The notes beneath the pieces are model-generated. The model worked only from the letters and a program-made list of their open reading frames with translations. It did no database searches and was not told the origin of the DNA. From the IMG/VR virus record IMGVR_UViG_3300029448_000003, positions 1 to 64,000 of that record: a stretch of 64,000 nucleotides of DNA, one strand, 5' to 3'. The translations under genes and the position numbers were made by a program. Positions 7,597 through 16,620 of this stretch are shown piece by piece. Every line of letters begins with the position of its first letter. Position 1 is the first letter of the stretch. The stretch is from a virus.

Positions 7597-7744
7597 TTAT
7601 ATAGATTTACTTATTTATCAAAAACATAAAGTTCTTGAGCAGAGTAACGAATTAAATGTTGTACATAGAGCACAAGGTTCTATTGCAACATTGCGTAGAT
7701 TAAAATTATTACGAGATGAAGTAATAGGAGCAGAGAAAAAATGA
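7499..7744 (+). CDS. Small helical protein between portal and next virion gene
   Basis: This short protein has a conserved-looking core (SFNNYIDLLIYQKHKVLEQS and GSIATLRRLKLLRDEVIGAE) that reads as two helices. The first ATG overlaps the portal by 98 nt and has no clear ribosome site, so the true start is uncertain and may be internal. The core lies mainly beyond the portal stop. The stop overlaps the ATG of the following gene (ATGA). It may be a small head or connector protein. Function not recognised. Confidence 0.55.
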   Translation: MNKDLQVMHKEKQVLSHLKPLVDNKRLLDSFNNYIDLLIYQKHKVLEQSNELNVVHRAQGSIATLRRLKLLRDEVIGAEKK

Positions 7745-9111
7745 AAGAACAAATGAAAATATTTCAAGATGGTGGATTAGAACAAGATGGTGGCACAAAA
7801 GACCCTGTGTCTGGTAACGATGTTCCTGTTGGTTCTATGCAAGAAGAAGTTAGAGATGATGTACCTGCAATGGTATCAGAAGGTGAGTTTGTATTTCCAG
7901 CTGATGTAGTTAGATACTTAGGTTTAGAACGACTTATGAAGATGAGACAAGAAGCTAAAGCAGGTTTAAAGATGATGGAGAAAATGGGACAGATGAGTAA
8001 TGATTCTTCTGAATTACCTGATGATGTTCCTTTTACCCCTGAAGATATTATGGCTGAAGATGATGATGGCAACATGGGTGAGCTTGTTATTGTTAAAGCT
8101 AAAGATGGTCAAGACATTAAGAAAACAAATGTGTCTGAAAAATATAATCAATACATGTCTGGTACTGGAATAAAACAACAAATGTTTATTAATCCTGAAA
8201 CAGGTGACGAAATATTAGTATATAATGTAGGAGGTCAACTAATACCAGACCCCGGTCCGGGATATGTACTAAAAGGAACTGAAGTAGCTGCTGATAGTGC
8301 AATACAAGAGTCAATTCAAACAACAAGTCCAGTTGCTGAAAGAGAAGAACGAGATGGTTCTACAACAATGTTTGAAGGAAAAATTGTACCACGAGGTCAT
8401 TCAATAACTTTAGGAGCAGATAATGCAGACTTTGTAACAAAACGTGGCGATGATAAATTTATTAGAAGTATTGTTAATCCAAAAACTGCTCCTGCAGGTT
8501 GGAGTACTCAAAATCAATTTGAGATGGAACAATTACAAAAGAAAAATTATTCTGTTAAAGCTCTATGGAATGGACAAGAGTGGGATGTATACTCACCTCA
8601 ACTAGATAATTCAGCTTTTGGAACTCCCGGAAGAAGGGGACTTAAACCTAAGTATAATCTAGGTCAAGCAATTAAAGCTGGTGCAGAAGCCTTTGGTAAA
8701 GGTGAAGGAATTATGGGAGTTATTAAAGGTGCTGGATTGGGTAATCAACAAAGCTATATAGATAACTTACAAAGTGCTGAAAAGGAACTAGGCAAAGTAA
8801 AACTTGATAAAAATTTAAATCTTAAAACTAGCAAAGGTACTACACGTAATAAATCTCCTCTAGAGATAGAAGCAGAAAATAAAAATACTGCTAAAGTTGG
8901 TACTACAGCAACAAGCAGTAGTAGTAGCTCTTCTGCAAATACTGATGATAGTAATAGAGAACAAGAAAAAGCTGAAGGAAGAAGCAAAGAAGAAGTAGAC
9001 CAAGCAGAGAAAGCCTTTAAAGAAGCTACATCAGGAAAAGGAAATAAATTTGATAGTATAGGTGCTCAAGCATTTATGAAGCAAGGTGGGTTAGCTTCTA
9101 AGAAAAAATAA
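7741..9111 (+). CDS. Virion-associated protein with marine phage 'SEGEFVFPADVVRYLG' module
   Basis: Residues about 38-80 (DDVPAMVSEGEFVFPADVV, then YLGLERLMKMRQEAKAGL) form a block that recurs in structural-region proteins of marine podo- and myoviruses. The middle is acidic and the C-terminal quarter is low-complexity, Ser/Lys/Glu-rich. It lies between portal and scaffold, so a head or core protein is likely. No catalytic motif is seen. The exact role is unknown. Confidence 0.7.
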   Translation: MKEQMKIFQDGGLEQDGGTKDPVSGNDVPVGSMQEEVRDDVPAMVSEGEFVFPADVVRYLGLERLMKMRQEAKAGLKMMEKMGQMSNDSSELPDDVPFTPEDIMAEDDDGNMGELVIVKAKDGQDIKKTNVSEKYNQYMSGTGIKQQMFINPETGDEILVYNVGGQLIPDPGPGYVLKGTEVAADSAIQESIQTTSPVAEREERDGSTTMFEGKIVPRGHSITLGADNADFVTKRGDDKFIRSIVNPKTAPAGWSTQNQFEMEQLQKKNYSVKALWNGQEWDVYSPQLDNSAFGTPGRRGLKPKYNLGQAIKAGAEAFGKGEGIMGVIKGAGLGNQQSYIDNLQSAEKELGKVKLDKNLNLKTSKGTTRNKSPLEIEAENKNTAKVGTTATSSSSSSSANTDDSNREQEKAEGRSKEEVDQAEKAFKEATSGKGNKFDSIGAQAFMKQGGLASKKK

Positions 9112-9183
9112 ATAACCCATATTTGTTGGCTACTCATACCCCTATGACTGGCTACTTTGACCCCAACAACAAGGAGAAGAAAC
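9112..9183 (+). promoter_or_regulatory. Scaffold gene leader with TTGTTGG/CCAACAA inverted repeat
   Basis: The 72 nt before the scaffold start contain an inverted repeat TTGTTGG...CCAACAA separated by about 35 nt and a direct repeat of GGCTACT. The strong ribosome site AAGGAGAAGAAAC lies after it, directly before the ATG. The leader could fold and affect scaffold translation, but this is inferred from base pairing alone. Confidence 0.3.
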
Positions 9184-10056
9184 ATGGCAGAACAACAGGA
9201 AGCTATGACAAAAGAAGTAAAAATAGAAAAGAAAGCATTTATGGCAAAGCCATATAGCAGAGAAGACAAAATAAAAAAGGATGAAGAAGAATTAAAAAAG
9301 TTAAAAGCTGAACAAAAAGGTGAAACAGAAAAAGAAGAAGTAAAAGAAGAAGTTGAACCTGAAGGTGCTGAAGAAAAAACTTTTAAGAAAAGATATGGTG
9401 ATTTAAGAAAACATCAGCAACAACAGCAAAAAACTTTTGAATCTAAAATAGAAAGTCTAGAAGAACAATTAACAAAAGCTACAAAGAAAGAAATAAAATT
9501 ACCCAAGACTGAAGCAGAGATAGATGAATGGGCAAAAGAATATCCTGATGTAGCAGGCATAGTTGAAACAATAGCAATTAAAAAAGCTAGAGAACAATCA
9601 GATGTTCTTGAAGAAAAAATGAAAAAGATAAATGAGATGCAGTTAAGTGCTTCAAAAGAAAAAGCCGAAGCAGAATTATTAAAACTACATCCTGACTTTA
9701 CTGAGATTAGAGAAAGTGATGATTTCCATGATTGGGCAGAAGAGCAGCCTAGATGGGTACAAGATGCTTTATATGAAAATGATGAAGATGCAAGGTCAGC
9801 TAGTCGTGCTATCGACCTATATAAAGCAGATAAAAAAATTGAGTCAGTAAAGAAAACATCAAATAAAGATGCAGCAAAAGCTGTTAATACTCGTGGGGAA
9901 AAATCAACACCAGTAACAGACGAAAACTCAACGTATTTAAAAGAATCGGAAGTTCAAAAAATGTCAACAACTGAATATGAAAAACGTTCTGATGAAATTA
10001 TGGATGCTATCCGTTCTAAGAAATTTATATATGATTTATCTGGTTCAGCACGATAG
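9184..10056 (+). CDS. Capsid scaffolding protein (probable)
   Basis: The start was chosen at the ATG preceded by AAGGAG rather than the upstream ATG at 9157. The 290-residue product is almost all charged and helical, rich in Glu and Lys, with long coiled-coil stretches and a C-terminal DAIRSKKFIYD segment. It lies directly before the major capsid gene, the usual place of a scaffold. Scaffolds chaperone capsid assembly and leave before DNA packaging. The call rests on composition and position. Confidence 0.8.
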   Translation: MAEQQEAMTKEVKIEKKAFMAKPYSREDKIKKDEEELKKLKAEQKGETEKEEVKEEVEPEGAEEKTFKKRYGDLRKHQQQQQKTFESKIESLEEQLTKATKKEIKLPKTEAEIDEWAKEYPDVAGIVETIAIKKAREQSDVLEEKMKKINEMQLSASKEKAEAELLKLHPDFTEIRESDDFHDWAEEQPRWVQDALYENDEDARSASRAIDLYKADKKIESVKKTSNKDAAKAVNTRGEKSTPVTDENSTYLKESEVQKMSTTEYEKRSDEIMDAIRSKKFIYDLSGSAR

Positions 10057-10059
10057 TGC

Positions 10060-10087
10060 TTGACAAATAATATAAATTATGTATAAC
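10060..10087 (+). promoter_or_regulatory. Sigma70-type promoter before the major capsid gene
   Basis: TTGACA (10060-10065) and TATAAC (10082-10087) are separated by 16 nt in the 223-nt gap between scaffold and capsid genes. This gap is one of the few long gaps in the late arm. No phage RNA polymerase gene was seen in the window, so use of the host sigma70 holoenzyme is expected. The promoter would boost capsid expression over the rest of the operon. Confidence 0.65.
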
Positions 10088-10279
10088 TAAATGTAAGCAA
10101 CACTTAGGTTGTTTACAATCTTGCAAATTCCAAATAAGACAAAGACTTACTCTTTAGTATTTGCCCGATTAGTTAACTTGATTGCAACATGTTAGTTAAT
10201 CGCACCTTATATTTATAGACCTCTCTGATATGTATATGGTATTTTGCATCTGTTTAAGTAAAAGAAAAGGAGAATTATT

Positions 10280-11377
10280 ATGGCTTTTACTAGTGCAGCA
10301 GGGCATGGAAACTTACCAAATGGTAATTTCTCTCCTGTAATCTATTCCAAACAGGTACAACTTGCATTTCGTAAGGGTTCTGTGGTGGAAGCAATAACTA
10401 ACTCAGACTACTTTGGTGAAATCGCTAACTTTGGAGACACAGTTAAGGTTATCAAAGAGCCTGAAATTACTGTCAAATCTTATTCTCGTGGTTCAACTAT
10501 TACACCACAGGATATTGACGATGAAGAATTTTCTCTTGTTATCGACAAAGCAAATTATTTTGCATTTAAAGTTGATGATATTGAGGAAGCTCATTCGCAT
10601 GTGAACTTTCAATCACTTGCATCTGATAGAGCCGCATATAGGCTCAAAGACCAGTACGACCAAGAAGTATTAGGATACTTGTCAGGTTTCAAACAGTCTG
10701 CATTACATGGTGCAGCTAATGCTGTTAATACAACAGTAAATGGAGCTAAAGCAGTAGACTCATCTTCTGATGGTGCTAACTTAGTTGGTGCAGAATTATT
10801 GGCTTCAATGTCTATTGATGCTTCTGATTTTACAAATACAAGTAATGCAGCAGGTACAGCAAATAATGCAATTGGACTTGAGCCAAGAGCAGGTGGAGCT
10901 ACTGCAGCAAAAGCTGGCACAGCAGGTAATGCATTTCCATTACAAGTTGTTGCACGTATGTCTAGACTAATGGACCAACAAAATGTAGACTCAAATAACA
11001 GATGGTTAGTTTTAGACCCTGTATTTTGTGAACTACTAAAAGACGAAGACTCTAGATTACTACAAGGTGATTGGGGTGGAAGTGGCTTACAAAATGGTTT
11101 AGTTGTAAATAACTTACATGGTTTTAAGGTATATATGTCTAACAACCTACCTTCAGTTGGTACAGGCTCTTCAACAGTAGGTGGTCAGAATACATCAAAC
11201 TATGGTGTTATTGTAGCAGGTCACTCATCAGCTATAGCAACTGCTGAACAAATCAACAAGACAGAAACTTACAGAGACCCTGATAGTTTCGCTGATATTG
11301 TTCGTGGTATGCATTTGTACGGCAGAAAGATACTTCGACCTGAAGCTATCGTAACTGCTGCTTATTGTTTAGCGTAA
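10280..11377 (+). CDS. Major capsid protein
   Basis: The protein (365 aa) has the hallmarks of podovirus capsid proteins of the HK97 fold. The N-terminus starts with an arm, followed by AFRKGSVVEAITNSDYFGEI, then TPQDIDDEEFSLVIDKANYF and FKVDDIEEAHSH. A Gly/Ala/Ser-rich insertion spans about residues 145-225. The ATG follows a good ribosome site (AAAGGAGAATTATT). It lies after the scaffold and has its own promoter candidate. It forms the icosahedral shell. Confidence 0.9.
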   Translation: MAFTSAAGHGNLPNGNFSPVIYSKQVQLAFRKGSVVEAITNSDYFGEIANFGDTVKVIKEPEITVKSYSRGSTITPQDIDDEEFSLVIDKANYFAFKVDDIEEAHSHVNFQSLASDRAAYRLKDQYDQEVLGYLSGFKQSALHGAANAVNTTVNGAKAVDSSSDGANLVGAELLASMSIDASDFTNTSNAAGTANNAIGLEPRAGGATAAKAGTAGNAFPLQVVARMSRLMDQQNVDSNNRWLVLDPVFCELLKDEDSRLLQGDWGGSGLQNGLVVNNLHGFKVYMSNNLPSVGTGSSTVGGQNTSNYGVIVAGHSSAIATAEQINKTETYRDPDSFADIVRGMHLYGRKILRPEAIVTAAYCLA

Positions 11378-11389
11378 GGAGAATAGATT

Positions 11390-11869
11390 ATGGGAACAAT
11401 ATCAACTCTATTACTACCAGCACATGGAAGTTCTTTAAGAGGAAGAAATCCATATATGGTACAAAAAACTATTGACCTTACTGCACAAGCAATTTCTTGT
11501 ACAGCAGGTGACGTAGTTGAGTGTATAACTATTCCTGCTAATACAAGACTGTTACATGCAGGTTTTCAAGTTGTATCAAGTGCAACTATGAATACAGGTG
11601 TTAACGCTACAGCAAGTCTTGGTGCTGCAGATGCTGACGAATTTGTAGCAACATTTGACATTGATGGTGCTTCAGATGGAGCTTATGCTCCTTCAGCAAC
11701 TCCAGCAGGGGATGTTACGCTTGCAACAGCAGATACACTAGATTTAACTTTTGCGGGAGATGGTGCGACCTTCACAGCAGGTAAAATCAGAGTATATGCT
11801 ATAATGATGGATGTTAGCGACCAAGGAGATTGTTCTCCTAGTGAAGTTGACAGAGATACATTAGCGTAA
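11390..11869 (+). CDS. Probable capsid decoration or head protein
   Basis: The protein follows the capsid gene by 12 nt, with a ribosome site AAGGAG. It is rich in Ala, Thr, Asp and Gly with a beta-strand pattern (ECITIPANTRLLHAGFQVVS; KIRVYAIMMDVSDQGD), typical of small head-decorating proteins. A rho-independent terminator follows directly, so capsid and this gene form one transcription unit. The decoration role is inferred from position and composition. Confidence 0.65.
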   Translation: MGTISTLLLPAHGSSLRGRNPYMVQKTIDLTAQAISCTAGDVVECITIPANTRLLHAGFQVVSSATMNTGVNATASLGAADADEFVATFDIDGASDGAYAPSATPAGDVTLATADTLDLTFAGDGATFTAGKIRVYAIMMDVSDQGDCSPSEVDRDTLA

Positions 11870-11882
11870 CTCATACAATCTA

Positions 11883-11913
11883 AGGGGGCAGGGTAAAACT
11901 TGCCCTCTTTTTT
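11883..11913 (+). terminator. Rho-independent terminator after the capsid unit
   Basis: The sequence AGGGGGCA, a 10-nt loop and TGCCCTCT form an 8-bp GC-rich stem (one G-T pair in the DNA reading) followed by six Ts. It lies 13 nt after the stop of the decoration-like gene and before the next start. In this compact genome it is the clearest terminator seen and should act as a partial stop after the highly expressed capsid genes. Confidence 0.85.
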
Positions 11914-11929
11914 AAAAGGAATTTAACGT

Positions 11930-12286
11930 ATGACATATGAATCAAAAAGAAGAATTAATGCATTTTTAGATATTCCAACAGGAAGTGCAGGTGTATTATA
12001 TACATGTCCTACAAATAGAACAGCAGTAGTAAAAGAAATTATTGTAAGTAATGTAGATGTTAGTAATGCAAGTGCAAACCTAACAATACAGATTGTTGAT
12101 ACGTCAACAGGAAATACATTTAATTTAGTAAGTACAAAACCTGTTGCTGAAAATACATATTTAAGAATAGATAGTGCCAACATTATATTAGAGTCAGGAG
12201 ATATATTAAAGGCATTGGCAAGTGCTGCAGACGATTTAGAAGCATCAGCATTTATTGAAGAATATCCTGACCCAATGAGGAGTTAA
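11930..12286 (+). CDS. Small beta-rich virion protein
   Basis: The 118-residue protein has alternating hydrophobic strands (TAVVKEIIVSNVDVS; NLTIQIVDTSTGNT) and no signal or membrane segment. It resembles the 123-residue protein at 16247-16618 in general pattern (N-terminal strand, TCPTNRTAVVKEI versus DTVATDKILKINTI), so both may be small beta-sandwich fibre or baseplate parts. Exact function unknown. Confidence 0.6.
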   Translation: MTYESKRRINAFLDIPTGSAGVLYTCPTNRTAVVKEIIVSNVDVSNASANLTIQIVDTSTGNTFNLVSTKPVAENTYLRIDSANIILESGDILKALASAADDLEASAFIEEYPDPMRS

Positions 12287-12290
12287 AAAA

Positions 12291-12740
12291 ATGGCTGTCG
12301 TTACATGTATGGTTAATTCATTTAAAGGTGAAATACTAAAAGAAGGACATCAATTAGAATCAGATACTTTAAAAATGGCATTAATAAAGTCTGGTGAGTC
12401 TCGTACTTATGACCATGTTATTGAAAATTATTCAGAGCTTATAGCATCAACAACTGATGAAGTAGCAAATGGTAATGGTTACACTACAGGTGGTGCAACT
12501 CTACAAAATGTTTCAGTATCTGTTGATGATACTAATGATGTAGCATTTGTAGATTTTGATGATATATCATTTACAAATGCTACAATATCAGCATCAGGTG
12601 CTTTTATTTATAATACATCCAATTCAAATAAAGCGATTGCTATTATTAGTTTTGGGGGAACAGTTGCATCTACTGCAGGTACATTTACTGTACAACTTCC
12701 TGCCGCAGCTCATAATACAGCAATTATTCGTATAGCATAG
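12291..12740 (+). CDS. Virion protein of the 'NGNGYTTGG' type
   Basis: The start VVTCMVNSFKGEILKEGHQL, followed by LKMALIKSG and TTDEVANGNGYTTGGATLQN, is a pattern recognised from tail or fibre-linked proteins of many phages. A beta-rich C-terminal half follows. It sits just before the large fibre gene. It may link a fibre to the tail or form part of the tail tip. No catalytic residues are seen. Confidence 0.65.
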   Translation: MAVVTCMVNSFKGEILKEGHQLESDTLKMALIKSGESRTYDHVIENYSELIASTTDEVANGNGYTTGGATLQNVSVSVDDTNDVAFVDFDDISFTNATISASGAFIYNTSNSNKAIAIISFGGTVASTAGTFTVQLPAAAHNTAIIRIA

Positions 12741-12750
12741 GAAATATAAT

Positions 12751-15700
12751 ATGGCTCATGTTCTATTAGATAGAGCAAAAGTAGTTGCTACTAGTATGAG
12801 TGGCAATACGTCTAACTATACCCTAACCAATACTCCAGAAACAGGTTTTGTAGATTTTACTGGTGTGGGTGATGGTAACACTACATATTATGCAGCAATA
12901 GATAATGCAGGTAATTTTGAAATAGGCATAGGTACATTTGCTACATCAGGAGAAGTGTTAACACGAACTGACGGAAATGTTATTAAAAGTACAAATAGTA
13001 ATAACAGAGTTAGTTGGCCCTCTAATTCTACACCTACAGTTTTTATTACGCAACCTGCCGATAAAGCAGTATTTACAGATGCTAATGGTGATGCAACTTT
13101 AAAAACTTCTGATGGTGCAATATTAAATTTACAGACATCTGACACTACTATAAATAGTGGAGATATACTTGGAGCTATAAATTTTCAAGCTCCAGATGAA
13201 AGTAGTGGTGGAGATGCTATAGAAATTGCTGCTGTTATTGAAGCTAAAGCTACAAATAGTTTTAAATCAGATGTAATTGAAACAGACTTAATTTTTAAAG
13301 TAGCTAATGATGCAGCGGCTACCGAAAGAATGAGACTAACTAAGTCTGGTGCACTTAAATTGAGTAGCACTACCAACGAAGATAATCTTGTTATTCAAAC
13401 AACTTTTGGCAGTGAAACTAATTCTACTCCAGATTTAAGCCTATATAATAATTCAACCATAGCTGGAACTGATAACGCACTTGGTGTATTAAAATATCAA
13501 GCTAATACTGCAAATCATTCACACCACACATTTGCAGATGTAGTAGGAATGGCATTTTCAACTACACAAAATGCTTTAGAAGGTGGCATTAGATTTAGAT
13601 TTGCCGAAGGTAGTAGCCATTCATGGGGTGCTAATGAATACCTGAGTTTTAGACCTGAAAAAATTCAATACTATAATGGAACTTCTACAACCACTCTTGC
13701 TTTTACAACTCCTACAGCAGGAGATGTTACCCTTACACTTCCTAATACAACTGGTACAATAGCACTTACAAGTGATGGTGTAGCAGCTGATGATATTTCA
13801 ACAGGTGATGCGGCTGTCACGATAGGAACATCTTCTGGAGATATAACACTTGATACAGATGGTGATATTATACTTGATGCAAATAATGCTTCTGCTGATG
13901 GTGGTGGAATATTTTTTAAAGATAATAATAATATATTCGGACATTTTGTTTCAGATGATTTTTATGGAAATAGTTATCTTACTACTGATTTTGAACTAAG
14001 AAGTACAAATACTGGAACTCTTGCAGGACCAATACTTAACTTGTGGCGAAATAGTAATAGTCCTGCCGTTAACGATGATATTGGTCAAGTTAATTTTATT
14101 GGTGAGGATTCTGCTAGTAATAAACAAGCATATGCAGGTATTACTGGTGAAATTATAAATCCAACACACGGAAATGAAGAAGCTCAAATATATTTTATAA
14201 TTGCAAATGGAGACAATTCTGTAACAAATGGGTACACAACTACATATAAATTTGGTGCATCACGTTTATTATTAGATGGTACAACTCAATTACAGTTTGG
14301 TGATAATGGAACATACATACATCAATCGGCAGATGGTGTTTTAGATTTAGTTGCAGATACCGAACTTGAACTTAATGGTGGAATAGTAGATATTAATTCA
14401 TCTGTTGGTGATATTAATATTGGTGCTGTAGGTGGAAATACTATAATTTCTGGTGATACAGGTGCAATGACTTTGACTAATAGTGGAACTGGAAATATTA
14501 CTATTGATTCAAGTGGTAATGATACAGATATTATTTTCAAAGGTACAGATAATAATGCTGATATTACAATGCTTACTCTTGATGGTAGTGCAGCAGGAAA
14601 TGCAACATTTAATTCTAATTTAGGAGTAGGTACATCACCATCTTCTTTATGGGTAGGTCAAGTTTCTGCTAATGTAAATGCTATTGATGTATCAGGTAAA
14701 TCTGGGTTTTATGCGTATACTGGTAGTAGTGGAACTGATGGTGAAACTACAATTTCTACTAATGCTTACTTTGCTACCAATGGATGGAAAGCTAAACAAA
14801 CTGGAGAAGCTAGTGCATATTCAGCAAAACAAGATGGAACTCATACTTTTTATGGAACTAAAGGCACAAGTTCTACTATTAATACAAATATAACATTTAA
14901 TGAATTATTTAAAATAACTTCTGATGGTGCAGAAATTTATGGTAATACTGCTGGTGGGTACTTACAATTAAACTGTGAAAATAACAGTCATGGAGTAAAG
15001 CTCCAATCTCCAGACCATAGTGCAGCTCAGTCATACACTTTAAAACTTCCTGATAATCAAGTTGCAGTTAATAAAATATTAAAAGTAAAAAGTATTAGTG
15101 GTTCTGGTGCAACTGCTATAGGTCAGTTAGAATTTGCTGATGATGCTAGTGGTGGTGGTGGTAGTTCTGCTGCTGATGATATTACTACTGGTGATGCAGA
15201 AGTTACAATTGCAACATCATTTGGTCATATAATAATTGATAACCAAGCAAGTGACCAAGATATTATCTTTTATGGTACTGATGGTGGTTCTCATATAACT
15301 GCATTAAGACTTGATATGTCTGATAATGGTAAAGCAATATTTAGTGATGATATACAAGTTGGTAAAGATGTATTTTTAGAAAGTCTTGGCACAGGTACTA
15401 AACCAAAATTAGACCTTTATTGGAAAAAGTTAAGCACAACTCAATCTATTGGGCAAATTAACTTTAGGGCTTACAGAACTCCCGGTATTAATAGAACTTT
15501 TGCAACTATAGATGCATATTCTCCTAACAATTCAAATGGTTCAGAGTTAGGTTCTTTAAAGTTTGGACTTACAATAGGCAACACAACATCAACTCGTGCT
15601 GAACTTACTGCTACATCAGCTTCAGGAGGTATATTTAGACTTCACCAAGGTTTTGACCTTGCATTTAGAGGTCAATCAGGCAGTGCAGGATATACTACAT

Positions 15701-16227
15701 TAACTGTTACAAACCCCACACAAAACAATACTATAACATTACCAGATGCTACAGGTACAGTGGCATTAACATCAGACATTACTGGTGGGGGTGGTGTAAC
15801 TGTACAAGACGAAGGAGGTGCTTTATCTACAACAGGTACTACTCTTAATTTTGTAGGAGCAGGAGTTGTTGCTTCTGGAACTGGTGCTACTAAAACTATA
15901 ACAATAGCAGGTGGTGGTAGTGGTGTAACAGTGCAAGATGAAGGAAGTTCTTTGTCTACAGCAGGTACTACTCTTGACTTTGTAGGTGCAGGAGTTGTTG
16001 CTTCTGGAACTGGTGCTACTAAAACTATAACAATAGCAGGTGGTGGCAGTGGAATAACTGTTCAAGATGAAGGTAGTGCATTATCAACAGCAGGTACTAC
16101 TCTTAACTTTGTAGGTGCAGGTGTAACTGCAAGTGGTACTGGTGCTACTAAAACTGTAACCATTTCTGGTGGAGGTGGTGGAATAACCACAGGTAAAGCT
16201 ATTGCAATGGCAATGGTATTCGGATAA
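12751..16227 (+). CDS. Large tail fibre protein, 1158 aa
   Basis: Residues 1-110 match an N-terminal module shared by marine phage fibres (GDGNTTYYAAIDNAG-F, then GEVLTRTDGNV and VFITQPADKAV). The rest is a long beta-rich, Asp/Gly/Thr/Ser-rich shaft with repeated phrases such as TLPNTTGTIALTSDG and AADDISTGDA. Three 43-residue tandem repeats sit near the C-terminus, followed by Gly-rich sequence and a hydrophobic end (KAIAMAMVFG). No S74 autoprocessing motif is seen here. It probably binds the host surface; the receptor is unknown. Confidence 0.8.
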   Translation: MAHVLLDRAKVVATSMSGNTSNYTLTNTPETGFVDFTGVGDGNTTYYAAIDNAGNFEIGIGTFATSGEVLTRTDGNVIKSTNSNNRVSWPSNSTPTVFITQPADKAVFTDANGDATLKTSDGAILNLQTSDTTINSGDILGAINFQAPDESSGGDAIEIAAVIEAKATNSFKSDVIETDLIFKVANDAAATERMRLTKSGALKLSSTTNEDNLVIQTTFGSETNSTPDLSLYNNSTIAGTDNALGVLKYQANTANHSHHTFADVVGMAFSTTQNALEGGIRFRFAEGSSHSWGANEYLSFRPEKIQYYNGTSTTTLAFTTPTAGDVTLTLPNTTGTIALTSDGVAADDISTGDAAVTIGTSSGDITLDTDGDIILDANNASADGGGIFFKDNNNIFGHFVSDDFYGNSYLTTDFELRSTNTGTLAGPILNLWRNSNSPAVNDDIGQVNFIGEDSASNKQAYAGITGEIINPTHGNEEAQIYFIIANGDNSVTNGYTTTYKFGASRLLLDGTTQLQFGDNGTYIHQSADGVLDLVADTELELNGGIVDINSSVGDINIGAVGGNTIISGDTGAMTLTNSGTGNITIDSSGNDTDIIFKGTDNNADITMLTLDGSAAGNATFNSNLGVGTSPSSLWVGQVSANVNAIDVSGKSGFYAYTGSSGTDGETTISTNAYFATNGWKAKQTGEASAYSAKQDGTHTFYGTKGTSSTINTNITFNELFKITSDGAEIYGNTAGGYLQLNCENNSHGVKLQSPDHSAAQSYTLKLPDNQVAVNKILKVKSISGSGATAIGQLEFADDASGGGGSSAADDITTGDAEVTIATSFGHIIIDNQASDQDIIFYGTDGGSHITALRLDMSDNGKAIFSDDIQVGKDVFLESLGTGTKPKLDLYWKKLSTTQSIGQINFRAYRTPGINRTFATIDAYSPNNSNGSELGSLKFGLTIGNTTSTRAELTATSASGGIFRLHQGFDLAFRGQSGSAGYTTLTVTNPTQNNTITLPDATGTVALTSDITGGGGVTVQDEGGALSTTGTTLNFVGAGVVASGTGATKTITIAGGGSGVTVQDEGSSLSTAGTTLDFVGAGVVASGTGATKTITIAGGGSGITVQDEGSALSTAGTTLNFVGAGVTASGTGATKTVTISGGGGGITTGKAIAMAMVFG
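15793..16179 (+). repeat. Three tandem 129-bp repeats in the fibre gene
   Basis: Units starting at 15793, 15922 and 16051 each code for 43 residues with the core TVQDEG--LST-GTTL-FVGAG and GTGATKT-TI-GGG. Units 1 and 2 are the most alike, and unit 3 has diverged in its second half. Such in-frame repeats can expand or contract by recombination and change fibre length. Confidence 0.9.
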
Positions 16228-16246
16228 AAGAAAGAGAGAATAAAAT

Positions 16247-16618
16247 ATGGCAAACCCAAATATAGTCAACGTAACTTCAATACTAGGTAAAACAGATTAT
16301 GATACTGATGTTGCAACTAGTGAGACAACTTTAGTAGATACAGTTGCTACAGATAAAATATTAAAAATTAATACTATTATTGCAGCTAATATTGATGGTA
16401 CAAACGATGCAGATATTACAGTTTTTGTTGCGTTAGCTAATGGCTCAGTTGCATATCATTTAGCAAAAACAGTTACAGTTCCAGCAGATTCATCTCTTGT
16501 TATCATATCAAAAGATACATCATTTTATTTAGAAGAAGGTTTAAGAATCCGTGCTAATGCTAGTGCAGCTGGTGATATTAGTTTAATGTGTTCTTACGAA
16601 GAAATGGATGATGCTTAG
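16247..16618 (+). CDS. Small beta-rich virion protein, 123 aa
   Basis: The protein starts NPNIVNVTSILGKTDYDTDV and continues with strand-like segments (TDKILKINTIIAANIDGTND; LAKTVTVPADSSLVIISKD). The pattern is that of small structural proteins between fibre genes. A purine-rich ribosome site (AAAGAGAG) precedes it and its stop is directly followed by the GTG of the next gene. Function not recognised. Confidence 0.6.
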   Translation: MANPNIVNVTSILGKTDYDTDVATSETTLVDTVATDKILKINTIIAANIDGTNDADITVFVALANGSVAYHLAKTVTVPADSSLVIISKDTSFYLEEGLRIRANASAAGDISLMCSYEEMDDA

Positions 16619-16620
16619 TA

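Noticed and set aside
10609-11145. 178-aa ORF on the minus strand
   Set aside because: It is antisense to the major capsid gene, which is certain; no start signal or family features.
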